A stretch of 64,000 nucleotides of DNA from the NCBI GenBank assembly GCA_009746045.1, contig RPFO01000041.1:7140026-7204025 (forward strand), read 5' to 3'. Shown one piece after another: positions 11,003 through 20,750 of this stretch. Both the position numbers and the translations under genes were made by a program. The DNA comes from Mesostigma viride (Eukaryota; Streptophyta; Mesostigmatophyceae; Mesostigmatales; Mesostigmataceae). The notes below the pieces were generated by a model. It had not been told where the DNA came from, did no database searches, and worked only from the letters and a program-made list of their open reading frames with translations. Within the stretch, counting starts at the first letter, position 1, and every line of letters begins with the position of its first letter.

Positions 11003-11484
11003 AGTTGGTTGGAGACCCATCTAGGGTCCACATGGGTCCTCAGAGATAGAGGATCTTGTACAGATTACTACAATATACTTTATTGTAGTATTGGGCCAAT
11101 GGCTGTACTTCACTAGTACTCGCCAATGGGATAACGCCACGTAGAATATGTGGGCGTCTCCCAGGCCTCCACGTCACCGGCTGGTCAAGGGCCGGTGTAG
11201 TACTGTCAATAGGACTGAGCCGACTATCGGCCTATTATGTATGCGCATCTGCCTTGGTACCTCCTAGAGGATTCTAGAAGTATCTAACACGCGGCATGCA
11301 CTGAACTACACGGAATGCATGTCCACGTAGGATATTCAGCAAGACTGATGAAGGTGCCAAGCGCAATAGAATATATGCGCAACGAAGACGAATTATGCAG
11401 CAACGACAATAACGTATGAGAACAATAAACACAACGTTCATTTCATGCTTTCTGATTTACATCGCATTCCATTTATTTGCAACT
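11003..11484 (+). repeat. Copia-like element 1, 3' LTR
   Basis: 482 bp, matching the 5' copy throughout by eye. It is followed by the second ctaat. Confidence 0.95.
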
Positions 11485-11489
11485 CTAAT

Positions 11490-11917
11490 TACCAAATAGA
11501 TATGCTCGGATAGTAGTACCTAAGTGGGATTTGTCCTACGTGAACGGACACTATGACTATGTGCCAAGTTGTACAATGGCACTAGGACGATTGGTCACTA
11601 TCTTCACCAGATTATAGTATTGTGTCATGTGCATGTCATAGCATGCCGTACCGAGTCATGCATGCGCATGCACCATGTTCCAACATACCAGCTGTCGTTA
11701 TCGACCCATTGTCGGCCCATGCGCATACCAGGGCCGCCGCCACCACTCACCTACCATAATTACCAATGTACACGCTACCTTGAGGTAGCCATGGAAAGCC
11801 ACACCATATGGACGTAATAAATAATTTTCCTGGCTCCTGACGCTTAAGTTGGCAATGATTCACCACCTACAAATTATTAATTTAAGTCCCCATAATAATC
11901 ACACATGCCTTTCAACA
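11490..11917 (+). repeat. Distal part of the 5' LTR of the non-coding LTR element
   Basis: Continues from 5029 after the copia insertion and matches 13531-13958 with at least one substitution (gctcgg against gctagg). It ends ttcaaca. Confidence 0.9.
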
Positions 11918-11935
11918 TGGTATCGGAGGTCCGGG
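11918..11935 (+). other. Primer-binding-site-like sequence of the non-coding LTR element
   Basis: tggtatcggaggtccggg begins at the first base after the LTR and resembles the initiator-Met primer site (tggtatcagagc) used by many plant LTR elements. Gypsy element 1 has a related tggttatcggagg. Confidence 0.65.
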
Positions 11936-13447
11936 GCAAGATCTTTCAACGGAATTAACCAACCTCTAAGCGGCAGCTCACATTTTATTGAGCGCCTTGA
12001 TCATCGTTAATATTTTCATATACGAAGCAGCTTGGTCGAATTCTTGTACTTGATACGACCATGATTATGGCGCAGATGCTACCGTGAAATTCAAGGCTTT
12101 CAATCGACTTACTTCAACGTGTGGTAACACCAAATGTTCGGGGTGACACCTACCGTCGCTAAAATCCGTCAAGAATTTCCCAAGCTCCGGTGCGCAGGCC
12201 AGATCTACGCTTTTATACTTATATATGCCCGAAACTGATCAAACGCCAACATTTCGGTGATGGGGACGTCGGCACTGAAGCCTGGCACTCAAAAGGTGCC
12301 GGCTCTGGTTCCAGGCAGCGCCAGTGATTTTTTACCTGGCAGCACATTTTTGGCCGAGTGCAGTGCGTTCAATCGGCGCGGGGTCACTGACGGGCTCCCA
12401 CTGAGCCGCGCGAGCTGTGAGCATCGACGAGAAATCGGCGGAGCTGTTTACCTCAAGAATTTTTCATGAGAACCGGTCTTTCTTTTGTACCGGCACCATT
12501 TCGCGTGGCATCAACATTCTTTTGGGCGCATTCTTTTAAACCGGAATTCTTTTTAAACGGTCATCACTTCAAGAGCCCAGAGCCTGCCATGCTCCAAGTT
12601 TCCAAGAAAAAAGGGAACATTCCCTGGGTCCTGCTCTCAAGGCCAGCCTGCTGACACAGCTGCACATCACACTAAGGAGGGTGCTCACTAACCCCCACGT
12701 TGTTTTTCAGCACTAGTTGCAGTTTTATCATTCAGTCCCATCAGCACCATCACACTGGCATCAACAAGCACAGCAGGCAACACCAGCAGGAATAGAGTAC
12801 ACTGCATAGTCCATGCAGGCAGCTACCCACACTTGCCTAGCCAGCAAGGAGAAGTAGTAGCACCCAGCAGCACATGCATGACTCTCCACCACAGGCGTAG
12901 AGTAGATAGTAGCTGCAGTCAGCTGCACGCACTTGTCTAGCTAGCAAGTAGCAGTCCAGCAACCAGCTCTACATCCTCACGTCACAGTTCACCTTGTAGT
13001 AGTTGCAGTAAGTTGCATCAAAACCTGTTGGCAAACAAGTCAAAGTAGCACTACCAGCACCACACAAGAAACTGTACCCACACACAGCATAGATCGTGTG
13101 TGCACACACAACAGCTGACGTCACCGGTTTACCAGCAGCTACCAGTACAGTACCCAACGTTTCCAGCTGCAACCCTGGCATCAACCAGTACCGGCTACAG
13201 TCTGCATCCAGACTCAACACTGAGCAACCAGTCTTTACAGTTTAAGAGCCTGTTTCCAGTTTGGCTCCACCCTCGTGTGGCGCACTCCATGTGACAATAT
13301 GGGGCTACACAACCTTGCCCTCATTTTTCTTGCTGTTTTATATCAAGACCAGGGTGTCGTGTAAGGAGGGAATCCACTTAGGTACCCGACTACCCTCGCC
13401 CAGGATCTAGCGTTTGTATTTATAGACAGCATCATGTGCAAGGAGGG
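11936..13447 (+). other. Non-coding internal region of the LTR element
   Basis: I see no gene. Short ORFs (12257-12469, 12466-12654) match nothing recognised. The second half is rich in cagcag/ccagca-like sequence. A purine tract (gcaaggaggg) ends at 13447. Confidence 0.6.
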
Positions 13448-13958
13448 TGTCAAGAATCCTGTCTTGAATATGCCCATTATGCTGTCCGTGCAGAAATCTA
13501 TAATACGGGCAATTGTATTCGAGCCCTAATTACCAAATAGATATGCTAGGATAGTAGTACCTAAGTGGGATTTGTCCTACGTGAACGGACACTATGACTA
13601 TGTGCCAAGTTGTACAATGGCACTAGGACGATTGGTCACTATCTTCACCAGATTATAGTATTGTGTCATGTGCATGTCATAGCATGCCGTACCGAGTCAT
13701 GCATGCGCATGCACCATGTTCCAACATACCAGCTGTCGTTATCGACCCATTGTCGGCCCATGCGCATACCAGGGCCGCCGCCACCACTCACCTACCATAA
13801 TTACCAATGTACACGCTACCTTGAGGTAGCCATGGAAAGCCACACCATATGGACGTAATAAATAATTTTCCTGGCTCCTGACGCTTAAGTTGGCAATGAT
13901 TCACCACCTACAAATTATTAATTTAAGTCCCCATAATAATCACACATGCCTTTCAACA
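13448..13958 (+). repeat. Non-coding LTR element, 3' LTR (uninterrupted empty-site copy)
   Basis: 511 bp. It carries gagccctaattacc without the copia insertion and so serves as an internal empty-site control for element 1. Confidence 0.92.
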
Positions 13959-13963
13959 CGGTG

Positions 13964-14512
13964 AGCCCATGTCCAAAAAGGCCAGGACCATGTGCACATG
14001 CGGTGCTGAGTGCCTGACGTGGTCCTTTTCGGGACGACCCGTTCAAGCCCACCACCCATTGCAGATTATCCCATAGAGAATATAGCATAGAGAAAATATA
14101 TTTATAGAAAATAGAGAATATCGAAAATATATCATATCCGCACGCTGGCGCATCGATCCCTGGCATGGCAGTAGAAGGGTCGTCGAATCCACGCGCGGCT
14201 GCGCATCGATCCCTGGCATGGCAGTAGAAGGGTCGTCGGATCCACGCGCGGCTGCGGTGGATTCCTACATAGATGGCCGGCTCGATCCAAAGCCGAACCG
14301 TGCCGATCATACAGGAGCTAGATATAATTAAGAAGAGTATGGTATCATAAAGAAGTGTAGTGGACCAGTACAAGTACTTAGTATATAAAAGGTAGGTATA
14401 GTAAAGAAGTATATGGTATTATTAGTAGCCATCTGGTTTCATACGCCCTGCGACCCCTCCCCTTCCCCCGGGGACGACGCGTCCACGCGATCGTCCCATT
14501 ACTGCCAAGGAG
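13964..14512. other. Internal gypsy element 1 sequence, no gene
   Basis: Nothing coding recognised. A direct repeat of about 56 bp (cgcatcgatccctggcatgg and following) occurs near 14151 and 14207. Confidence 0.55.
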
Positions 14513-14570
14513 TCAAGGATGCTGGACCGCCGGGCGCTCGTGTGTAATGCTATGTGCCCTATACTCGCTG

Positions 14571-14900
14571 TCAGGGCACCAAAAGGAACCATCGGGAAAC
14601 CAAACTACTCGCCGGCGCACGCGAATGTCCACATCCTGCGCGTCCAAAGTCGAGCCCAATGATAATGTCCGCTGCGCCCAGCGGTGCGATGGTCGCAGCC
14701 AAGTCGAACGGGGTGCCTTGCAGCACACCTTTGATATCTGCCAGACCGGGCGATTGGTGTTGGCGACCATCCGAGTGGGTCAGATGCACGGCCGTCCGGT
14801 GTGGGGGCTGGGCGTCAGGCCCAGCCGGCGCACCAGTGCCGCGTTGAGGAAGGACGTGGAAGCGCCTGTGTCGACCAAAAACTTGACATCCATGACGGTT
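14571..14900 (-). pseudogene. Aspartic protease relic of gypsy element 1
   Basis: Minus-strand translation gives the retropepsin signature VDTGAST near 14870, followed by a hydrophobic stretch (LVRRLGLTPSPHT) and, in a shifted frame, HSDGR and IIIGLDF. These align in order with the protease of gypsy element 2 (VDSGAAS, LVRRLGLVPIPHT, YADGR, LLGLDW). A single-base frame break near 14785 separates the halves. In life this enzyme would process Gag-Pol in the particle. Here it is broken, and no RT follows. Confidence 0.75.
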
Positions 14901-15074
14901 GGTTGGCCGTGTCTGAATATATTATTGCATTCTCATATAAAATATCCCATTACCGCCAACGGTACCCTATATAAAACCACTAGTGCTAGACGCCTAATAG
15001 TAATGTCCCATTACCGCCAACGGCGTCTATTATGCATGGGGTCAGTGTATGATTCCAAACACCCCCCTTACTGC

Positions 15075-15190
15075 TGATAGCATGATAACAGGGTGACCTG
15101 CTACTGTGCAGGACCAATGCACCCTTCGTACTACTGTCATCATGATAACAGGGTGACCTGCTACTGTGCAGGACCAATGCACCCTTGGTA
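15075..15190 (+). repeat. Two-copy tandem repeat, about 61 bp
   Basis: The block gcatgataacagggtgacct...accaatgcaccctt occurs twice in succession with few differences, inside gypsy element 1 between the protease and gag relics. Confidence 0.75.
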
Positions 15191-15483
15191 TTTGGTACAG
15201 ATGTGGGGCAAAACAGACACCCCCCCTTGCCCTACACAGGTGGGCATTCTCAGAATGGCTAAGGTGGCCAGCCACTAGGACTGGAAACGCGCACCTGAGT
15301 GAACATATTATAAAAATATAATTATTAATTAAATATACTAATATAATAATATATATTATAGTAGACTCCCAGCAGCAAACTCGTAACCGGCCACTGCTGG
15401 TGACTCAAAGGTCGCACGTTGTCCGGAGGCTAGTCAGTGAGCCTCGATCTCAATGACCGCGCGCAGCACGCCCTTGGTAGAAC

Positions 15484-16699
15484 TCATGAAACGCTGGCGG
15501 CCGCGGCTGCTGGTGCTGAGTCGTGAACTGCCGGGCCTGCCGGCGCCCGCTCGTCCGCGTTGCGGGGCTTGTCCCTTGGGCCGGAGGAGTCCGGGCGACT
15601 GCCGAACGCCGGGCCTGAAAACCTGGGCTCGGTCTCCCCCGTGCCACGTCCAGCGTGCCTGCTACGGAGTTTGGGGCAGTCGTGCTTGAGGTGACCCACC
15701 TCAAAGCACATGAAGCAACGGGCTTTACTCGCGTCGATGGCGTTGAGGCCATGGTCAGCGTTCCCGTCCTCCAGGTCATCGGGGGAGTCATCGTTCTCCT
15801 CGCCGTCGTGCGGGGGACCTGATCGGAAGAAACGACGCACCGATGGTGCGCGCCCGCGAGCCACGACGTCGGCCACTTGCAGAAGATACCGCTGGATTTT
15901 CAGGATATCCCACTCATCCCAGGGGACCTCAGCGTAGTGCTTCAGTACCTCATCCTGCAGCTCGGGACTGAGGGCCTCAATGAACCGGATCTTGTACTCG
16001 TACCAGGTCATGTCTGTCAGGTAGGCGGCGCTGGACTCAAACTTGGATAGAAACTCGCGGTACGGAGTGGCTCCCTGGCGCAGCTTGCCGAATGCAAGTC
16101 GCTCGTGGATTACAACATCTGGGGGCACCAGCTTGCGGCGCACCCGGTCCATCAGCTCCTCCACGGTTTGCGGGTACGATTGGGATGCGATGCTCTCACA
16201 ATTCAGGATGCTCACCACCGAGGGGTCCATGCAGGTGCTAACGACACGCGGGATGAGATCGCAGGTAGCCAGTTCCCAACTGTGATGGTTACACCAGACG
16301 GTATACTGTTGTTGCCACATGCGCCCCCATTCGTCAACCTCTCGCGGTTTCATGTCCGCGTGCAGCTTGGGTACATTCTTGAAGGTATAGGCATCGGTGG
16401 GGCCTTCACCGTATTATGCTTGGGCCCACCGACCTCCCGGTAGGCGATGGAGCCGAAGGCTGGGGGCTGCGACCGGGGGACTGAGAGATCCGGACCTGGT
16501 CGGCGTACCGTGCGTCCGCCGCACCTGTACCGACGAGGGGTGTTCATACCCCGGGTCATCCAAGGCCACTCTGCTGAAATTCAGGTTGCTGACGACCGCT
16601 GGCGAGTGAACCATGCTGCTGTCCTGCACCCAAGGTTGCTGCGGTTGCTGCTGCGGTTGCTGCTGCTGCTGCCGCTGCTGCCGCCGCCGCCGCCGCCGC

Positions 16700-16764
<65 letters not shown>

Positions 16765-17112
16765 GAAACCCTGCTGCTGCTGCTGCTGGAAACTCTGCTG
16801 CTGCTGCTGGAAACCCTGCTGCTGCTGCTGCTGCTGCTGCCGTTGCTGCTGCTGGAAACCCCCCTGGAGCATCTCCTGGCTGCGCCCGTCTCCCCCTTGT
16901 TCCACCCTGGAGTCTGGACTGTCATCATCTGATGAATCTCTGCGGCCCTGGTCTCTGGATCGTGGGGAGCCTTCCGCCGGTCTCTCCATGACCTCACCTG
17001 TACCTGTCCCTACTTGGACGTGCGGTGGTACCTCTACCACCTCTATACCTTGCTCGTGGTTGTCTACCTGTTCTATCTCTCTGTTGACAGGTTCTCTCCG
17101 TTTTCGTGGCAT
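15484..17112 (-). pseudogene. gag: Gag relic of gypsy element 1, poly-Q N-terminus
   Basis: Two minus-strand ORFs. The N-terminal one (17112-16414) starts MPRKRREPVNRE, is acidic, then carries long glutamine tracts encoded by (CTG/CAG)n. The C-terminal one (16353-15484) holds the capsid region (LNCESIASQSYPQTVEELMD, LAFGKLRQGATPYREFLSKF) and one CCHC knuckle, CFMCFEVGHLKHDC. The capsid region is clearly homologous to gag of gypsy element 2 (CESLASHAYPNSVAELF, LAFGTLQQGTKPFKEYM). A frameshift with in-frame stop near 16414 separates the halves, so the gene is broken. The N-terminal ORF lies just downstream, in minus orientation, of a long (GA)n tract. Confidence 0.82.
16640..16860 (-). repeat. 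CAG/CTG trinucleotide repeat coding poly-glutamine
   Basis: Nearly uninterrupted (ctg)n on the plus strand with a short (ccg)n at its left edge, translated as glutamine on the minus strand within gag. Confidence 0.95.
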
Positions 17113-17153
17113 GATGCTCGTACCGATACCTTACACTGCAGGCAACACCTCCC

Positions 17154-17156
<3 letters not shown>

Positions 17157-17240
<84 letters not shown>
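17157..17240 (+). repeat. (GA)n microsatellite
   Basis: About 80 bp of almost pure ga repeats, in the leader of gypsy element 1 upstream of its gag. Confidence 0.97.
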
Positions 17241-17246
<6 letters not shown>

Positions 17247-18823
17247 CAACCACGTACTAGCGATCTATATGTATAGTACCTAGCACTCTAGTGGTAATCC
17301 CCTCTATTGTCTGCTAGGACCAATGGTCTGACAGCTGGGACAAGGTTACTGTTAATGCTGTCCCAGCCTCCTGACTGCTGTCTACCTAGCCGTGAGTGGT
17401 ACGCATGTCTTCAGGCAATGGCATGTGTTCCTTACTAGACTTATCTGCATCTCCTAGATTATCAAATCCCTTCCACCTGGCATTAGAACCCTTATCCTTA
17501 ATGTATTCCTCACATGCCCTGTAGGGACGTAATGCATTATAGGCTAGCAGAAGCTTGCAAGAAGGAAAAGAAAAGGGGTTCCCAGGGCTACCTCAAGGTG
17601 CAGTGACCTTTACCAAAACAGAACGAGGAAGAAGAACAGAGTCTAACACAGCACACACTTGTTGAGCTTCGCTCATTTTATATATGACGCGTGGACGGGC
17701 TCAAAGGGGACCGACCTGCCGTAGGTAGCGTAGTAAGACTAGCGCTTGTCACGAGGGTACTGCACCGGCCGGCCCTTTTTTGCGGCTGAGTGTGGTTCCG
17801 GAGTGCAGGCCTAGGTAGCTTCTAACGTACGTCACTAGACCTTGTACCTGCGCTAGCCGCCAGGCGTGGCGCAACTGTGATGGGCAGTCAGTCACCTTGT
17901 ACTTGCGCCAGCCGGCAGGCCTGCGTGGCGCAATGTGAATGATAGTCAGTACTTAGAGTGGTGTAGGGGACGTAGGGAGGCCTCTTTTCAGCTCCCACCC
18001 ACCCACCCACCCACCCACCCACCCACGCTGCCAAGAGGGGCAACACCTTGTGTTCGAGTATGCTGGGCCCCCAGCATGGTGCTACAATAACCAACTTGAT
18101 AATGATGTGCACTGAGTTTGAAGGTGTGGTAAAGGCTGTCCGTATAAAGCCTAGCACACAAAAATGTAAAATAAATGTTTCTCTTGGTGGGAAGGAACTC
18201 CAATGGACCAAAAACAAGAAATGTATCCGAGTCTTCCACAGCACGGGCACATTACGAGAGGCACACGGAGGTAAACACCGTCAACATAGTCGGCAACAGC
18301 CATGCAGACGGTATCCACCCCCACGACCCTTGCAGGTCAAACAACGATGGGCGTCTCCGCGACGTCCATTGGCACAAACGACATATAAACGCCTACAGAG
18401 AGCACAACATTTAACATAAACCCCCTACGCGTGCAGTCCCGGAGAGAAGGCAAGCGTCTAGAAGGATAAATCTAAACTATAGGGGACGTACCATCGTCAA
18501 TATCGTTGATGACCCCTGAGCTGGCCGCCACCTGGTGTCGTTGAAGGCAGAGCCCTGGCCGCCACCAAGTGTCGTTGAAAACAGGGGTAATGGCAGCTAT
18601 TGTCGATAGCCCTCACCACAGGGCCATGGCTGGCCCCGCCGAGTATCCCAGACTGGCCGCTTGCTTTCTAGATCGTCGTTGACTCACCTTACGGGCTGGC
18701 CGCCGACCAGTCAGCAATCATTGAATTCCGGAACCTCTATCTACACCAAGCTCCGCCCTGGTTTCCTAACTGGCTACACTAGCTCTCTCCGCGAGAGTTA
18801 GCTAACCTTGCCGGCAACATTTA
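17241..18823. other. Leader region of gypsy element 1, no gene
   Basis: No credible ORF. It contains a degenerate direct repeat (accttgtac.tgcgc near 17840 and 17895), a (ccca)n run at 17993-18027, and a repeat of ctggccgccacc..gtgtcgttgaa near 18525 and 18555. Confidence 0.5.
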
Positions 18824-18836
18824 CCTCCGATAACCA
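18824..18836 (-). other. Primer-binding-site-like sequence of gypsy element 1
   Basis: On the minus strand tggttatcggagg starts one base after the LTR end. It resembles the primer site of the nested non-coding LTR element. Confidence 0.55.
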
Positions 18837-18837
18837 G

Positions 18838-19494
18838 TGTTACGTCCCGGCCCAGACACACCTAGCCTGAGCTACGTAGCGAAAGATCCCTCTTGCCGGA
18901 TTCGAGGTGGCCTAATGTAGATTGCGCTTCACGACGTGAGTCGTGAGATATCTGGCACCGCGGCGTGATGCCAAGCTAATTGTACACACTTATATTGGCT
19001 AGCAATACCAATTACAAATGGATAATTGCCCCAGGCTCAATGTGAAGGCGTTTTCGCACTTAACATTCATCAAACCAAGAGGACGAGACTCTCGTCCTCG
19101 GACCAATTTCACCTAGGTCTGCCACCAAGCTGGCAAGGGGCGCCGACATGGCGCCAACCTTCCAAAGCATGCAGTCCACACAAGATCCTCGGGTCGACAT
19201 CGACCCTCGCCTACAGAATCCACGCATGAGTACAATATCTCAACTAGCTATAAAGTACGCAGCGCGGCGCGACTGCACCGGCCCCTAGAAGATACACGCA
19301 TACAACAACCTAGGCCCAAAATAACTGGTCCGAATCACACAAACTGTCATAGTTCCATACAAAAGTCCTGACCAAGGGACAATTCCCAAATTAAGCCCCG
19401 AAATGAGCCCCAAAGTCCTACGGACTATGACAACAAGTCAAACTACATAATTTATTCCATTGTTACGTCCGTCCAAAAGGGCCGGGACGTAACA
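18838..19494 (-). repeat. Gypsy element 1, 5' LTR (right copy)
   Basis: 657 bp, from tgttacgtcccgg to gggacgtaaca, followed by the target duplication tatag at 19495-19499. Confidence 0.9.
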
Positions 19495-19499
19495 TATAG

Positions 19500-19722
19500 T
19501 GGGACTTCAGTAGGGTGTAAAATGGTGCCCGCTTATATTGTTTATATTTTTCGAGATCTTCCTGTGGTCAAGTTTAAGGACAGTTGATAATTTTTTGCGG
19601 CCTTTAATTAACAGTTATTTTTTACTGCAACATATTTGTTTGCTGTATATTTAAATAATGATAAGGATTTCGATATTTTTTTGCACAATCTATTCGACAT
19701 TTGTTTCTGCAAATGTCGAGAA
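19500..19722. other. AT-rich host sequence, no gene
   Basis: Nothing coding. A perfect hairpin, cgacatttg...caaatgtcg, lies near 19695-19718. Confidence 0.5.
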
Positions 19723-19934
19723 TTTATTGCTCCACCCCCACAAAAAAATCGTTCCGGAACTGTTCGAAGAGAATAGCGATGACAGGATTCGAACCCGGGT
19801 CCACATTGATGTTCGGAGTGAGGTAGGCCAGCCATCATGTTCCGCACTCAAATCTGGCTCGGGTCCGATCCCTGGCAGTGCTCTTTGCTTCGAACAGCTC
19901 CGGAACAAGTTTTTTGTGGGGTTGGAGCAATAAA
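19723..19934. mobile_element. Palindromic MITE-like element with tRNA T-arm-like arms
   Basis: About 212 bp. The left end, tttattgctcc...tgttcgaag (about 44 bp), matches the inverted right end with few mismatches. The inner arms also pair imperfectly, so the whole unit can fold into one long hairpin. Each arm contains a T-arm-like box (ggattcgaaccc on the left, ggatcggaccc on the right strand). No target duplication was confirmed and no coding capacity is seen. Alternatives are an inverted tRNA-derived SINE pair or a foldback element. Confidence 0.65.
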
Positions 19935-20088
19935 TACTCATTTGCCGGGCACAGGCGTCATTCCGCCTAGTACAATTGCGTCACTGACATTTTTGTCTGG
20001 GTACGGTACGAACCAATAACGCAATATTTAGTATCTAATCGCCGCTGCTCTTGCTGAATTTTAACCGGAAGCTGAAAAAAGGTGTCCG

Positions 20089-20691
20089 GTGAAGCGAATA
20101 GTAGTGACTGGTGGTCGTGCCCTTCCATTACTCCTTATCGACAAATTTTGGGTTCTACCTGCAGTGATAACCCTTGCGCGTCTGGCTGTCGGGGTCACTA
20201 ATTTCCTGTCGATTGCAAGCAGCCAAGCTTGCCGAAATTTAACACTGTCACAAATGGAGCAGAGCGATATTTTCGGTTCTCAGCATACCTATCTGATGGT
20301 CAACAAAAATGAGCACGCTGCAAACATCAGAATTGATGTAGAGTTGCTCGGACCTTCTGCACAGTGGGGTGCAGGTGTCATTGCGTTCGGCAATGGCATG
20401 ATCGATCTGGTGCCACCCGATTCAGATTTGAACCCTGCTTACCAATGCGTGCCTGACAATCAGGCGAGAGTGGTGGTGGAGAGCACGGAAATTCCGGGCT
20501 CTCCCAATGTATCAATGATGCGCCTGAGGGCTGAGGCCCAGCAGGAGTTCCTGGCTGCTGCGGAGAACGGCGGGGCCAAGTGGAACACCAAAATGTATAC
20601 AGGCGAGCCTCCCAACTACAGGGGAGACCTGTACCAGGGAGTGTACTCCTTCGGCGATTTCGACATCGACGGATGGGGCACCTTTTTCTAG
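20089..20691 (+). CDS. Orphan ORF or terminal exon, unrecognised
   Basis: Open for about 200 codons without an ATG at its start. The first internal Met likely to be usable is near 20254 (MEQSDIFGSQHTYLM). The C-terminal part looks protein-like, with moderate composition and a Gly/Asp/Trp-rich end (FGDFDIDGWGTFF). It may be a last exon with an acceptor near 20162 (ctacctgcag). No domain or homologue is recognised. The downstream R2-like insertion begins 60 bp after the stop. Confidence 0.35.
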   Translation: MKRIVVTGGRALPLLLIDKFWVLPAVITLARLAVGVTNFLSIASSQACRNLTLSQMEQSDIFGSQHTYLMVNKNEHAANIRIDVELLGPSAQWGAGVIAFGNGMIDLVPPDSDLNPAYQCVPDNQARVVVESTEIPGSPNVSMMRLRAEAQQEFLAAAENGGAKWNTKMYTGEPPNYRGDLYQGVYSFGDFDIDGWGTFF

Positions 20692-20750
20692 GCGCAATGC
20701 CTAAGTTGTCAAATACTCGACAATGTCGACTTTATGTGCACATATATATT

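Larger units (their letters stand above)
5030..11484 (+). mobile_element. Copia-like element 1 (intact, young)
   Basis: Two 482-bp LTRs (5030-5511 and 11003-11484), identical by eye, begin agttggttgg and end tttgcaact. The 5-bp target duplication is ctaat (5025-5029 and 11485-11489). The pre-insertion site survives uninterrupted in the sister LTR near 13525, with a single ctaat, which fixes both ends exactly. Internally there is gag (5525-6766) and pol (6805-10734), both with long open frames. Identical LTRs and intact ORFs suggest a recent insertion. Unlike textbook Ty1/copia, the LTR ends are AGTT/AACT and the protease-like domain lies after integrase. Confidence 0.95.
4947..13958 (+). mobile_element. 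Non-coding LTR element (LARD/TRIM-like), 5' LTR split by copia-like element 1
   Basis: It is flanked by the 5-bp duplication cggtg at 4942-4946 and 13959-13963. The 3' LTR (13448-13958) is 511 bp. The 5' LTR is 4947-5029 plus 11490-11917 (83 + 428 = 511 bp), split by copia-like element 1. LTRs start tgtcaagaatcc and end tttcaaca. A primer-site-like tggtatcggaggtccgg follows the 5' LTR immediately, and gcaaggaggg precedes the 3' LTR. The 1.5-kb internal region (11918-13447) has no credible protein gene, so the element must rely on proteins supplied elsewhere. It sits inside gypsy element 1. Confidence 0.9.
1504..19494 (-). mobile_element. Gypsy element 1 (Ty3/gypsy LTR retrotransposon, decayed, carries nested insertions)
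   Basis: The two LTRs (1504-2173 and 18838-19494) begin tgttacgtcccggccc and end in its inverted form. They are flanked by the same 5-bp target duplication, tatag, at 1499-1503 and 19495-19499, so they bound one element rather than being two solo LTRs. Orientation is minus: gag and protease relics read on the minus strand, the purine-rich tract abuts the left LTR, and a primer-site-like sequence abuts the right LTR. No RT, RNase H or integrase was recognised in the remaining internal sequence. The element is therefore defective and was probably mobilised in trans or deleted later. A second LTR element occupies 4947-13958. Confidence 0.88.
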
